A DNA stretch of 63,180 bases from an uncultured Selenomonadales bacterium (GCA_947304355.1 CAMZAX010000012.1:1-63180), one strand, 5' to 3'; positions 16,100 through 25,331 are shown, numbered from the stretch's first letter. Translations and numbers: made by a program. Notes: generated from the letters alone by a model not told the origin.

Positions 16100-17392
16100 A
16101 TGTTCCATTTACTTAAGTGGCTTTATCCCGGCATGAAGATGAAACGCTGGCTTGCACTGTTCGCGGTCGGCGTCATGCTGTTCAGCTTCGGCGGCGCGCT
16201 TGCAATAAACTACGAATATCTCGGACGCGCAGAGGAAGAAATTTTCATGCTCGTCTGGCGGATTGTCGGCAGTTACAATTACGCGGCGACGACGGTTATC
16301 GGCGTCATTATCGTGATAATCGGCGCGTGTATCATGCTTTACGCGACGCGCTCGCTTATTCGTTCGATAATCGCCGTACTGATTCCCGATCGTTCGGAAA
16401 GCCTCGTCGACATGATTTATCAGGAACGCAAGCTCGGACGCGGCCCCACTGTCACGGTTATCGGCGGCGGGCACGGGCTCAGCGTCCTGTTGCGCGGGAT
16501 AAAGACGGCGACGAACAACGTATCGGCTGTGGTGACGGTTGCCGACGACGGCGGCTCTTCGGGGCGTCTTCGCGAAGAACTCGGCATAATCCCGCCCGGC
16601 GACTTGCGAAACTGTCTGGTTGCGCTTGCCGATACCGAACCGCTCATGGAAAAACTTTTCCAGCACCGATTCAGCGGCGACAGCACGCTTGCGGGTCACA
16701 GCTTCGGCAACCTGTTTATCGCGGCGATGAACGAAGTGACAGGCGACATGGAAACCGCGCTTAAAGAGTCGTCGAAAGTTTTGGCGGTCAGAGGACGCGT
16801 CATACCCGCCAGCAAGGAACACGTCCGCCTTGACGCCGTGATGACGGACGGCACCGTCGTCGAAGGCGAATCGCAAATCCCCGAAGCGCATAAAAAAATT
16901 CGTCGCGTGCGTCTTTTCCCCGAAAGGGTGCAGGCTGTCCCCGCCGCGATTGAAGCTATCGAATCAGCCGACGCGATTATTCTCGGTCCGGGCAGTCTTT
17001 ATACAAGCATCATGCCGAATCTTTTGGTTGACGGCGTTGCCGACGCGCTGAAGAAATCCAAGGCGATTAAGATTTACATTTGCAACGTCTTGACGCAGCC
17101 GGGCGAGACCGATAACTACACCGCCGCCCAACACGCAAAAGCTATCCTCGACCACACGGGGCACGGCGCGATTGATTACGTGCTTGTGAACTCCACGGCA
17201 ATTCCCGAAAGCATGTGGCGCGGCACCGGCGCGACGCCCGTCCGCATCGACGAAGATAAAGTCAACGCGTTGGGCATGGGGCTTATCAAAGCCGATTTGA
17301 TGAGCGAAACGCAAATCGGACGTCACGACCCCGACAAGCTCTGCGCAGCGGTCATGAAGATTATCTACAGCATGGGGACCGGCAAGGATTAA
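16100..17392 (+). CDS. yvcK: Gluconeogenesis factor YvcK, membrane-anchored form
   Basis: The C-terminal 310 residues are the CofD-like fold with IGGGHGLSVLLRGIK, VADDGGSSGRLR and PPGDLRNCL, as in YvcK of Bacillus, a UDP-GlcNAc-binding protein needed for cell-wall homeostasis under gluconeogenic growth. An N-terminal extension of about 110 residues carries two transmembrane helices (about 12-35 and 55-80). Bacillus YvcK lacks this extension; it occurs in other Firmicutes. It is the middle gene of the rapZ-yvcK-whiA set. Confidence 0.92.
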   Translation: MFHLLKWLYPGMKMKRWLALFAVGVMLFSFGGALAINYEYLGRAEEEIFMLVWRIVGSYNYAATTVIGVIIVIIGACIMLYATRSLIRSIIAVLIPDRSESLVDMIYQERKLGRGPTVTVIGGGHGLSVLLRGIKTATNNVSAVVTVADDGGSSGRLREELGIIPPGDLRNCLVALADTEPLMEKLFQHRFSGDSTLAGHSFGNLFIAAMNEVTGDMETALKESSKVLAVRGRVIPASKEHVRLDAVMTDGTVVEGESQIPEAHKKIRRVRLFPERVQAVPAAIEAIESADAIILGPGSLYTSIMPNLLVDGVADALKKSKAIKIYICNVLTQPGETDNYTAAQHAKAILDHTGHGAIDYVLVNSTAIPESMWRGTGATPVRIDEDKVNALGMGLIKADLMSETQIGRHDPDKLCAAVMKIIYSMGTGKD

Positions 17393-17407
17393 TCATCAGG
17401 AGGTGAG

Positions 17408-17482
17408 CAGTTAGCGATTACGGAACTTAGAACTTAGGATTTTTCACAACTCCTAACTCCTAATTCCTAATTCCTAACTCCC
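17408..17482 (+). repeat. Heptad repeat (AGTTAGG family), inverted pair in the whiA leader
   Basis: The right arm is tandem ACTCCTA / ATTCCTA units in 7-nt phase; the left arm is a decayed complement (GGAACTTAGAACTTAGGA). The array sits exactly between a strong Shine-Dalgarno (AGGAGGTGA, 17398-17406) and the whiA ATG at 17486. Folding the arms together would bring the ribosome site next to the start codon. Confidence 0.8.
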
Positions 17483-17485
17483 AAA

Positions 17486-18364
17486 ATGCCGTCATACGCG
17501 CAGGATGTCAAAAACGAGTTGGCGCGCAAATTCGTCAAGGAACGCGCTTGCCTTCGTGCCGAGTTGATTGCGCTGTTGAAAGTCGGCGCGAAAAAAATCG
17601 ACGGGCGCATTGAATTCGCAAGCTCCAATGCCGCCGTCGCCCGCAAGGTTATCACGTTGGCGAAAAGATTTTTCCCCGCCGTCAAGCCCGAAGTCGCAGC
17701 CGTCCGCCGAAAGACTTTGCAAAAAAATTTGCGTTACGTTGTCCGTTTTATCGCGACGAGTGACGTGCAAAATTTTTTCGCCCCGCCCGACCTTGACGAA
17801 GTGCTCAAGCGTCCGCGATTCAAAGTCGCTTACCTGCGCGGCGCGTTCCTTGCAAAGGGCATGGTTAATCGTCCCGAAGCCGAATATTTTTTGCAAATCG
17901 TGACGACGAAGGCGGAGGCTCTCTTCCTGCAAGGGCTGATGATTGCGCTTGACTTCAACGCGGTCTTTCGTCAGCGCAGGAAAGTTTTCTTGGCGTCTCT
18001 GCGCGGCGGCGATGACGTTTGCGATTTCCTCGGTATGATCGGCGCGGATAATGCCGTCGAACGCTTTGAGGTCGCACGCAACATTAAGGAAGTCCGAATG
18101 CAAGTCAATCGCGTCGTCAACATGGAAACCGCCTCGATAAATCGTTCCGTCGACGCCGCGCAACGTCAGCTTGCCGACATAAAAATTCTTCTCGACAACA
18201 ACGTCCCCGTCAATCACTATTTGCGGGATGTCATGAAACTTCGGCTCGAAAACCCGACCGCCACCGTCGCCGAACTTGCCGAAAAAGTTTCAATCACCCG
18301 CCCGGGGCTTATGTATCATTTCAGGACGATTCGCGTCTTGGCTGAAAAATTTCGCAGTAAATGA
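17486..18364 (+). CDS. whiA: DNA-binding protein WhiA
   Basis: The N-terminus SYAQDVKNELARK and the C-terminal helix-turn-helix (VAELAEKVSITRPGLMYHFRTI) define WhiA; the middle is the degenerate LAGLIDADG-like domain. It is a conserved Gram-positive-type regulator of cell division and chromosome segregation. The start is fixed by homology (M-P-SYAQDVK). The only good ribosome site is 79 nt upstream, separated from the ATG by a heptad-repeat hairpin, so translation may depend on that fold or be weak. Confidence 0.93.
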   Translation: MPSYAQDVKNELARKFVKERACLRAELIALLKVGAKKIDGRIEFASSNAAVARKVITLAKRFFPAVKPEVAAVRRKTLQKNLRYVVRFIATSDVQNFFAPPDLDEVLKRPRFKVAYLRGAFLAKGMVNRPEAEYFLQIVTTKAEALFLQGLMIALDFNAVFRQRRKVFLASLRGGDDVCDFLGMIGADNAVERFEVARNIKEVRMQVNRVVNMETASINRSVDAAQRQLADIKILLDNNVPVNHYLRDVMKLRLENPTATVAELAEKVSITRPGLMYHFRTIRVLAEKFRSK

Positions 18365-18382
18365 ATTGGAGGTTTTAACGAT

Positions 18383-18883
18383 ATGAGTGGCTTGAGTGCC
18401 GCCTTCACCACAGATTTTTTAATCTCGTTCGCGCTGATTGCGACGATTCTCATTATGCTCGGTCTGATTGTCAATTTGTATTCGGAGCTGTCGAATCTGA
18501 AGACGCGTTACCGGCGAATGATGACCGGCGCGGAGGGCGACAGTATCGAACATATGCTTTCCAAACACTCTTCGGAAGTCACAGTCGTCGCCAACGAGCA
18601 GATGAAAATGGATCACAAAATTTCCAAGCTTGAGGACATGGCAAGCGGTTCGTTGGCGCATGCGGCGGTTATTCACTTCGACGCCTTCGAAAAGACCGGG
18701 CAGAATTTGAGTTGGTGCGTCGCGCTCCTCGACAGAAACAAAAACGGCGTCGTTATCTCGACCATTTGCGGGCAGGAATCCGAACGCAGCTACGCCAAGC
18801 CGATTGAGGACGGGCGCGCCTCTTCCGGTTACAAACTCACTCGCGAAGAGGAACAGGCACTCAGTCAGGCAATTAGGAATTAG
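18383..18883 (+). CDS. DUF4446 membrane protein
   Basis: The 166-residue protein has one N-terminal transmembrane helix (about 10-32), a short coiled coil (ELSNLKTRYRRMM) and the conserved DUF4446 core HFDAFEKTGQNLSWCVALLD...NGVVIS. The family is common in Firmicutes near cell-division and chromosome-partition genes; its function is unknown. GGAGG precedes the ATG. The final residues AIRN and the TAG stop are encoded by a heptad repeat, so the original C-terminus may have been replaced. Confidence 0.85.
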   Translation: MSGLSAAFTTDFLISFALIATILIMLGLIVNLYSELSNLKTRYRRMMTGAEGDSIEHMLSKHSSEVTVVANEQMKMDHKISKLEDMASGSLAHAAVIHFDAFEKTGQNLSWCVALLDRNKNGVVISTICGQESERSYAKPIEDGRASSGYKLTREEEQALSQAIRN

Positions 18884-18898
18884 GAATGAGGAATTAGG
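18871..18898 (+). repeat. Heptad repeat (AATTAGG), four units across a gene junction
   Basis: There are four 7-nt units: AATTAGG twice, AATGAGG, AATTAGG. They contain the stop of the DUF4446 gene and provide GAGG/TAGG just before the ATG (18900) of the next gene. Confidence 0.85.
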
Positions 18899-18899
18899 A

Positions 18900-20102
18900 A
18901 TGGCAGATAAAGACGCTAACAACTCCAAGCCGCCCGAACATGTCACGAGCTACCTTATCAGCATAAAGGGCGGCAACAAAGACCGCACGATTCGCCTGTC
19001 TTCGGGCACCTTCCGTTTCGCCGTGGCAAGCGTGATTCTCGGCGGGCTGCTCCTTGTCGGCACGGCGGCTTATTCGTTTTACAGCACCATGCGCATGCAA
19101 CGCGACGCCGCAACCATTTACGAAATCGAACAGGCTGCCGAACTTCGTCAGGAACAACTCTTGACGCTCTCGAAGAAAGCCGCCACGCTCAGTGAAACGA
19201 TTCAAAACCTCGCGCAACAGGAACAGGAATTGCGCATTCAAGCCGGGCTCAACCCGCTAAAAGACGACGCGCCCATTGACGCCTTGCTTGAAAGCATCCA
19301 AGCTGATGCCGACGCCAATCCGACTGCCGAAGAAACTTCAACCGCCGAAACGCCCGCCACTGCCGACGCACCCGCGCAGGACGCCGACGCTCACGACGGA
19401 CAGGGCGGCCCCGTTGAAGAACTCGACATTGCCGACGTGTCAGAGGCGTTGGACATGCTTGAAGTCAAGGTCAGCACGCGCAAGGAAAGCCTTGACGACT
19501 TCCAAAACTCCCTCAAGCAACAGCGCGAACAAATGGCTCGCGGCGCGGCTGTCGCAAGCGGCTATTCCCCGAACTTTGAAAATTATTCGGCGGCGGCTCC
19601 CGCAGGCTCCGTGCAATTCGATTTCAGCAAAGGCTTGCCGATTATTCCTGCGGCGGGCTCGATTCCTGCGCCCGGCTCGTTCCCGTTCGATCCGAGTCTT
19701 GTCGGCGGCAGCGGCGCGGCTGATTCGCATATCCCGTCCATTTGGCCGACCACGGGCGTTGTCTCGTCGCCTTACGGCTTGCGTTGGGGCGGCACCGACT
19801 TCCACCCCGGCATGGACATCGCCAATGACATGGGCACCCCGATTGTCGCCACTGCCGACGGCGTCGTCGAATACGCCGGCTGGAATTCGGGCGGCTACGG
19901 CAACATGGTCGACATAAATCACGGCAACGGCATGATGACGCGCTACGGGCACGCCTCTCAAGTCGTCGTCAGCACGGGTCAGCAAGTCAAGCGCGGGCAA
20001 CTTATCGCCTACATGGGCTCGACGGGTTTCAGCACCGGTCCGCACGTCCATTACGAAGTTCACATCAACGGCAATCGCGTCAACCCAATCAGTTACCTTT
20101 AA
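18900..20102 (+). CDS. M23 peptidoglycan endopeptidase with membrane anchor
   Basis: The order is a short cytoplasmic tail, a transmembrane helix (about 38-60), and a coiled coil (about 70-105). A low-complexity Ala/Glu/Asp linker and a second helical stretch follow, then a complete LytM/M23 domain (about 305-400) with HPGMDIA (HxxxD), YGHAS and HVHYE (HxH) zinc ligands. It cleaves cross-bridges of peptidoglycan outside the membrane and may act in division or envelope remodelling beside DUF4446 and whiA. I chose ATG 18900 because the protein start MADKD is preceded by a repeat-derived GAGG. Confidence 0.88.
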   Translation: MADKDANNSKPPEHVTSYLISIKGGNKDRTIRLSSGTFRFAVASVILGGLLLVGTAAYSFYSTMRMQRDAATIYEIEQAAELRQEQLLTLSKKAATLSETIQNLAQQEQELRIQAGLNPLKDDAPIDALLESIQADADANPTAEETSTAETPATADAPAQDADAHDGQGGPVEELDIADVSEALDMLEVKVSTRKESLDDFQNSLKQQREQMARGAAVASGYSPNFENYSAAAPAGSVQFDFSKGLPIIPAAGSIPAPGSFPFDPSLVGGSGAADSHIPSIWPTTGVVSSPYGLRWGGTDFHPGMDIANDMGTPIVATADGVVEYAGWNSGGYGNMVDINHGNGMMTRYGHASQVVVSTGQQVKRGQLIAYMGSTGFSTGPHVHYEVHINGNRVNPISYL

Positions 20103-20114
20103 GGAGGTCGTATC

Positions 20115-21260
20115 TTGAAAAATTTCGTCAAGCTTATCAAGCAGGCGCATGAGGAAAGATTTTCCGTCGTCATGAACAAAATCGCCACGAAAAAAATTTC
20201 GGTCGCGTTCCTGTCCGTCGCGCCGATTGCGCAGGCCGTCGCAATCACGCAAAATCTCCGCGCTCAGGGGCTCAACGTCACGAATCTTGTTGTCGTCGAC
20301 AATAACCCCCCCCCCACAGCGAATCTTGATTTCAACGTCGTTCACTTAAAGGATGCCGCGCAGATTTACCCCAAGCCCGAATACGTCCTTGCTCCGGGTT
20401 CTAAAGAGTTTAAGCTTGCAAAAAAATTTATCGGCGACGTTAAAATTATCGAGCAAGCTTGGATACGAGGATTACCGCCCGACAGTGTTTTTGAAATTTT
20501 CATGACACATTTGCCCGAACTGCAGGAAGTTTACGAATCGCTTATTGACGAAGAGTCGAAGAAAACTTTTTGCGGCTACTGGTTCGGTTGCATATCCAAT
20601 CAAATAAGCTCCGTTGTCTACGCGAACACGCCGCAATATATCTGCCCCGGCTTTCTGCCCAAGACAGGCGACATCGTCATTGACTGCGGGGCTTACGACG
20701 GTATGACATCGCTGCGTTTCGTGAACATGGGTTGCAAAGTTTACGGCTTCGAGATGGACAGAAAAAATTTTGAGCGTTCATCCAAACTTGCCGCAGAAAA
20801 AAATTTCGTCGTAGAGAATCTCGGTCTCGGATATTACCACCACGAAACAAGTTACGCTCACGCAGGAGCAGCAACTAAAATCAACTTGCAAGGTTCCGAA
20901 ACAGCGCAAATAATCACGCTTGACAGTTACGTCGGCGAAAAAAATCTGCCGCGCGTCGACTTCATCAAAATGGACGTGGAAGGCGCGGAACTCGACATTC
21001 TTAAGGGCGCGGCGATAACGATTGCCAAATACAAGCCGATTCTCGCGCTCAGTGCTTATCACAAGCTCGACGACTTTTGGACGCTGATGAAGTTCATCAA
21101 GTCGATTCGTCCCGATTATGAATTTGCCTTGCGTCAATATGCCACTACTCCCGAAGACTTAGCAGACTGGTTGTCTGAGGAAAGTATTCAATTTTTAACC
21201 ATGTTGGATTTGGAAGTCAGTGGTCCGAATTACGAGGAGTGCGTCCTGTTCGCCCGCTAA
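20115..21260 (+). CDS. FkbM-family methyltransferase with a C10 tract
   Basis: The C-terminal half has the SAM-binding motif VIDCGAYDGMTSLRF (about residues 188-202), YGFEMD, and the FkbM hallmark FIKMDVEGAELDILKGA. The N-terminal 170 residues resemble a nucleotide-binding subdomain (VVVDNN). FkbM enzymes O-methylate glycans or secondary metabolites and are common in surface-polysaccharide clusters. Ten C in a row (20306-20315) encode NPPPT near residue 65. In this copy the frame is open, and losing or gaining one C would truncate the enzyme. TTG start behind AAGGAGG. Confidence 0.85.
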   Translation: MKNFVKLIKQAHEERFSVVMNKIATKKISVAFLSVAPIAQAVAITQNLRAQGLNVTNLVVVDNNPPPTANLDFNVVHLKDAAQIYPKPEYVLAPGSKEFKLAKKFIGDVKIIEQAWIRGLPPDSVFEIFMTHLPELQEVYESLIDEESKKTFCGYWFGCISNQISSVVYANTPQYICPGFLPKTGDIVIDCGAYDGMTSLRFVNMGCKVYGFEMDRKNFERSSKLAAEKNFVVENLGLGYYHHETSYAHAGAATKINLQGSETAQIITLDSYVGEKNLPRVDFIKMDVEGAELDILKGAAITIAKYKPILALSAYHKLDDFWTLMKFIKSIRPDYEFALRQYATTPEDLADWLSEESIQFLTMLDLEVSGPNYEECVLFAR

Positions 21261-21263
21261 AAA

Positions 21264-21284
21264 GCAACGTGACGTTGCATCCTG
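21264..21284 (+). repeat. Dispersed palindromic repeat, copy 2 (partial)
   Basis: A 21-nt match starting GCAACGTGACGTTGC is shared with the copies at 7186-7215 (inverted) and 39887-39916. It lies just after the FkbM stop and lacks a T run. Confidence 0.75.
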
Positions 21285-21360
21285 CAGTCGCGCTTAAACG
21301 TTGCAATGGCGACAGATTAATCGCCGCGTCCACGCGCAACACTCGCTCGCTAAAAAATCC

Positions 21361-21389
21361 TTGACAAAATCTTTCGCCTTGCTTATCGT
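21361..21389 (+). promoter_or_regulatory. Probable promoter of the ROK gene and met genes
   Basis: TTGACA (21361-21366), a 17-nt spacer and TATCGT (21384-21389). Confidence 0.5.
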
Positions 21390-21423
21390 TGGGGCGAAAT
21401 TTTTTTTGCGGAGGGGAATTGCA

Positions 21424-22317
21424 TTGAGAAAAATTTTAACGATTGACGTTGGCGGCACGTTTATCAAGTACGCGGTGGTTACGGGCATACGCAGCTTTAA
21501 AATCGCGGGGAAAAACAAAATTCCCACGCCGCGAACTGATCACGCGTCCTTCATTGAGAAACTCGCCGAAATTTTTCACACGAGCGACGAAACGGAAGGA
21601 ATCGCGATTGCCATGCCGGGGCTAATCGACACGGCGCGCGGCGTTTGCATATCCAGCGGCGCGTTGAATTTCAGCAACGGTCATTGCATAGCCGAGGAAC
21701 TGCAACAGATTTGCAACGTCCCCGTGACGGTCGAAAACGACGCCAACTGCGCGGCACTCGCCGAAGTTCGTTCGGGCAGTCTGGCGGGCGTCAAGGACGC
21801 GGTCGTTTTGGTTTTCGGCACGGCTGTCGGCGGCGCGATTATTCGCAACAAGGAACTATATCGCGGCGCGCACTTCTGCGCGGGCGAAGTCTCCTACACG
21901 CTCACGAACATGGACGCCGACTTCCGCGAAGAAAATTTTTACGGCTTGAACATCAGTGCGCTTGCCTTCCAAAAGAAGTGCGCCACGATTTTGAACATGC
22001 CCGAAGACGAAGTGACGGGCGAAATGATTTTCCAACTGATTGAAGAGAACGACGACGATATTTTGGACGCGCTGTACAAATTCGCGCACGGCGTCGCGGT
22101 CAAGATTTTTAATCTGCAAATGATTTTGGATCCCGAACGATTTGCATTGGGCGGCGGAATCAGCGAACAGCAGAGCTTTATCGACGCGGTGCAAGACCAG
22201 CTCGACGAACTGTGCACGAAGGCTCCCGACTTCCTGCCGCGCCCCGAAATCGTCGCCTGCAAGTATCACAATGACGCAAATCTTTTGGGCGCGCTTTACC
22301 GCTATCTTAAGGGTTAA
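21424..22317 (+). CDS. ROK-family sugar kinase or regulator-like protein
   Basis: The N-terminal phosphate motif is TIDVGGTFIKYAVV, the adenosine-side pattern is VFGTAVGGAII, and the PGLID and ENDANCAALAE motifs of ROK proteins are present. The usual ROK zinc signature (CxCGxxGC) is absent, which places it with the metal-free kinases close to N-acetylmannosamine or glucose kinases. The preferred sugar is not readable. There is no DNA-binding domain, so it is not a NagC-type repressor. TTG 21424 follows GGAGGGG. It lies 13 nt before metN. Confidence 0.82.
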   Translation: MRKILTIDVGGTFIKYAVVTGIRSFKIAGKNKIPTPRTDHASFIEKLAEIFHTSDETEGIAIAMPGLIDTARGVCISSGALNFSNGHCIAEELQQICNVPVTVENDANCAALAEVRSGSLAGVKDAVVLVFGTAVGGAIIRNKELYRGAHFCAGEVSYTLTNMDADFREENFYGLNISALAFQKKCATILNMPEDEVTGEMIFQLIEENDDDILDALYKFAHGVAVKIFNLQMILDPERFALGGGISEQQSFIDAVQDQLDELCTKAPDFLPRPEIVACKYHNDANLLGALYRYLKG

Positions 22318-22330
22318 AGGAGCATGACGC

Positions 22331-23389
22331 TTGATAAAACTTTTAGGCATCGAAAAAATTTACGACAGCCCGTCGGGACAAGTCCACGCGCTCAAAGGTA
22401 TCGATCTCGAAATCGCGCGCGGCGAAATCTACGGGATAATCGGGCTCAGCGGCGCGGGCAAGTCAACGCTCGTCCGCTGCATTAACATGCTTGAACGCCC
22501 CACTGCCGGCAAAGTCATCGTCGACGGGCAGGACATGACGACGCTTAACGAAAGCCAACTGCGCGAAGCTCGCAAGTCAATCGGAATGATTTTTCAGCAC
22601 TTCAACCTTTTGAGCTCGGCGACCGTTTACGACAACATTGCCTTTCCGCTGAAACTGTCGGGCATGGGCAAAGCCGAAATCGAAAAAAAAGTTCGCCCGC
22701 TGCTTGAACTCGTGGGCTTAAGCGACAAAGCAAATCAATATCCGTCACAGCTCAGCGGCGGGCAGAAACAACGCGTCGGCATTGCCCGCGCCCTCGCCAA
22801 CGACCCGAAAGTTTTGCTCTGCGACGAAGCAACAAGCGCGCTCGACCCGCAAACGACCAAATCAATCCTCGCGCTGATTAAGGACATAAACAAAAAACTC
22901 GCGCTGACCGTCGTCGTCATCACGCACGAAATGCAAGTCATCAAGGACATCTGCGACAAGGTTGCCGTGATAAGCGACGGCGTCATTGCCGAACGAGGCT
23001 CGGTGCTTGACGTGTTTACCAATCCGCATCACGACATCACGAAGGAATTTATCAGCGTCTTGCTGTCGAACGCTTTGCCCGCCGCCTTTCGCGGCAATGA
23101 AGTTTCGCAGGACAGGACGTCGGGTAGTCTTCTGTTGATAAGATTGGTTTTCCTCGGCGATAGAGCTGACGAACCCGTCCTTGCCAACATGATTCGCGAC
23201 TGCGCGGGCGTCGAATGTACGATGCTTTTCGGCAACCTTGACGAAATCGGCGGCGTACCTTTCGGGCGATTCATTGTCGGCTTGAGCGGCGAAGACGACG
23301 CGATTAACAGCGCGCTGAACTTTTTGAGCGGGCAAGACGTTCGGGTGGAGGTGATCGGTTATGTTCGCAGAAATCCTGCCGCTGCTTAG
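22331..23389 (+). CDS. metN: Methionine ABC transporter ATP-binding protein
   Basis: It has Walker A GLSGAGKST, signature LSGGQKQR, Walker B VLLCDEATSALD and the C-terminal NIL domain (about residues 265-350) that senses cytoplasmic methionine in MetN. TTG start with AGGAG. It overlaps metI by 29 nt. No SAM or S-box type leader is visible before it. The solute-binding lipoprotein MetQ is missing from the locus and must be supplied elsewhere. Confidence 0.93.
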   Translation: MIKLLGIEKIYDSPSGQVHALKGIDLEIARGEIYGIIGLSGAGKSTLVRCINMLERPTAGKVIVDGQDMTTLNESQLREARKSIGMIFQHFNLLSSATVYDNIAFPLKLSGMGKAEIEKKVRPLLELVGLSDKANQYPSQLSGGQKQRVGIARALANDPKVLLCDEATSALDPQTTKSILALIKDINKKLALTVVVITHEMQVIKDICDKVAVISDGVIAERGSVLDVFTNPHHDITKEFISVLLSNALPAAFRGNEVSQDRTSGSLLLIRLVFLGDRADEPVLANMIRDCAGVECTMLFGNLDEIGGVPFGRFIVGLSGEDDAINSALNFLSGQDVRVEVIGYVRRNPAAA

Positions 23390-24014
23390 CAAAGCTTTGG
23401 GCGAGACGATTTACATGGTCGTCGTGAGCATGGCAATTGCGTCGGCAATCGGCGTGCCGTTGGGCGTCCTGCTTCACACCACGGCAAAGGGGCAAATCCT
23501 CGAAAACGTCGTTGTCAATCAAACGGTCGGCTCGGTCGTCAACGCCGTGCGTTCAATCCCGTTTATAATTTTAATGGTTGCAATCATCCCGCTGACGCGT
23601 TTCATCGTCGGCTCGGCAATCGGCACGACGGCGGCAATCGTCCCGCTGGTTATCGCGTCGATACCGTTTATCGGGCGGCAAGTCGAAACGTCGCTGAAAG
23701 AAGTCCCTGCAGGTTTGGTTGAGGCGGCGCAGGCAATGGGCGCGACGCCGTTTCAAATAATCAGCCGCGTGTTGTTGCCGGAGGCAATGCCGGGAATCGT
23801 GTCGCAACTGACGACGGTTATAATCGCGCTGGTCGGCGAATCGGCAATGGCGGGCGCAATCGGCGGCGGCGGGCTCGGAGACTTGGCTATCCGCTACGGC
23901 TATCAACGTTTCCGCCCCGAAGTCATGTTGGCGACGGTCGTCGTGCTTATCGTCTTGGTTCAGCTCGTTCAGTTCGTCGGCAATACGTTAGCCAAAAGAC
24001 TGGATAAGCGTTGA
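23361..24014 (+). CDS. metI: Methionine ABC transporter permease
   Basis: The 217-residue membrane protein has five predicted transmembrane helices and the EAA loop ALKEVP-type sequence SLKEVPAGLVEAAQAMGATPFQI, which contacts MetN. It is directly coupled to metN and followed by metK. Confidence 0.93.
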   Translation: MFAEILPLLSKALGETIYMVVVSMAIASAIGVPLGVLLHTTAKGQILENVVVNQTVGSVVNAVRSIPFIILMVAIIPLTRFIVGSAIGTTAAIVPLVIASIPFIGRQVETSLKEVPAGLVEAAQAMGATPFQIISRVLLPEAMPGIVSQLTTVIIALVGESAMAGAIGGGGLGDLAIRYGYQRFRPEVMLATVVVLIVLVQLVQFVGNTLAKRLDKR

Positions 24015-24066
24015 CGATTGTGCTACAATCGCCGCGCAGAAAAATTTTTGAAAGTGAGGTATAAGA

Positions 24067-25254
24067 ATGCGCAGAATGTTATTCACATCCGAATCCGTGA
24101 CGGAGGGGCACCCTGATAAAGTCGCGGACAGAATTTCAGACAGTATCCTCGACGCAATCCTTGAACAAGACCCGCTCGGACGCGTCGCTTGCGAAACTCT
24201 TGTAACCACGGGTCAAGTCCACGTCGTCGGCGAAATCTCCACGACTTGCTACGTCGATATCGCCAAAATTATTCGCAGCGCGATTCGCGACATAGGCTAC
24301 ACAAATTCGGCTTACGGCTTCGACGCGGACACGGTGGGCGTGCTCATTTCCCTTGACGAACAATCGCCCGACATCGCGCAGGGCGTCAACAAATCGATTG
24401 AGGCTCGCGAAGGCGATATGGCTGTCGAAGACGCAATCGGCGCGGGCGACCAAGGCATGATGTTCGGCTACGCGACGAACGAGACGCCTGAATTCATGCC
24501 GTTGCCGATTTCATTGGCGCACAAGCTCGCGCGTCGTCTTGCCGAAGTCCGCAAAGTCACGCACGAAGTTGATTACCTGCGCCCCGACGGCAAAACGCAA
24601 GTAACCGTTGCCTACGAAGGACGCAAGCCCGTCGCCGTCGATACGATTGTCGTTTCCACGCAACACAATCCCGACGTGACGCTTGAACAGATTAAGCGCG
24701 ACGTTATCGAATACGTCGTTAAGCCCGTCGTCCCCGCCGAGTTGCTGACGGCTGATACAAAGTTTTTCGTCAACCCGACCGGCAAATTCGTTATCGGCGG
24801 GCCGCAAGGCGACAGCGGCTTGACGGGCAGGAAAATTATCGTCGACACCTACGGCGGTTGGGCGCGCCACGGCGGCGGAGCGTTCAGCGGCAAAGACCCC
24901 ACGAAGGTTGACCGCAGCGCGGCTTACGCGGCTCGTTACGTCGCAAAAAATATCGTCGCGGCGGGTTTGGCTGACGAATGCGAAATTCAGCTCGCCTACG
25001 CAATCGGCGTCGCTTATCCCGTAAGCGTGCGCGTCGAAAGCTTCGGCACCGCCAAGGTTGACGAGGAGCTGATTGAGCGGCTCGTTAAAGAGAACTTCGA
25101 CCTGCGCCCCGCCGGGATTATCAAGATGCTCGACCTGCGCCGCCCCGTTTACAAGCAGACTTCGGCTTACGGACACTTCGGCAGGACGGACGTCGACTTC
25201 ACATGGGAACGCACCGACAAAGCCGACACCTTGCGCAAGGTAGCCGGGCTTTGA
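24067..25254 (+). CDS. metK: S-adenosylmethionine synthetase
   Basis: The highly conserved start [15 protein letters not shown], the [13 protein letters not shown] hexapeptide region and [15 protein letters not shown] are all intact; 395 residues is the usual length. It makes SAM from methionine and ATP, consistent with the import genes just upstream. SD GTGAGG. A GC-rich terminator follows. Confidence 0.97.
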   Translation: MRRMLFTSESVTEGHPDKVADRISDSILDAILEQDPLGRVACETLVTTGQVHVVGEISTTCYVDIAKIIRSAIRDIGYTNSAYGFDADTVGVLISLDEQSPDIAQGVNKSIEAREGDMAVEDAIGAGDQGMMFGYATNETPEFMPLPISLAHKLARRLAEVRKVTHEVDYLRPDGKTQVTVAYEGRKPVAVDTIVVSTQHNPDVTLEQIKRDVIEYVVKPVVPAELLTADTKFFVNPTGKFVIGGPQGDSGLTGRKIIVDTYGGWARHGGGAFSGKDPTKVDRSAAYAARYVAKNIVAAGLADECEIQLAYAIGVAYPVSVRVESFGTAKVDEELIERLVKENFDLRPAGIIKMLDLRRPVYKQTSAYGHFGRTDVDFTWERTDKADTLRKVAGL

Positions 25255-25276
25255 ACCGATACGTAAAAAAAATTTT

Positions 25277-25309
25277 CCCCGTCACTCACGCGGAGCGGCG
25301 GGGCTTTTT
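25277..25309 (+). terminator. Terminator of metK
   Basis: CCCCG / CGGGG closes a hairpin with the inner sequence TCACTC...GAGCGG, followed by five T. The argH terminator is nearly the same sequence. Confidence 0.85.
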
Positions 25310-25310
25310 C

Positions 25311-25331
25311 TTGTCCCTTGTCCCTTGTCCC
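25311..25331 (+). repeat. Heptad repeat (TTGTCCC), three perfect units
   Basis: Three tandem TTGTCCC units abut the hyuA stop codon (minus strand) and follow the metK terminator. Confidence 0.85.

Noticed and set aside
22318-24066. SAM riboswitch or T-box before metN or metK
   Set aside because: The gaps are 13 and 52 nt, too short, and no matching motifs are present.
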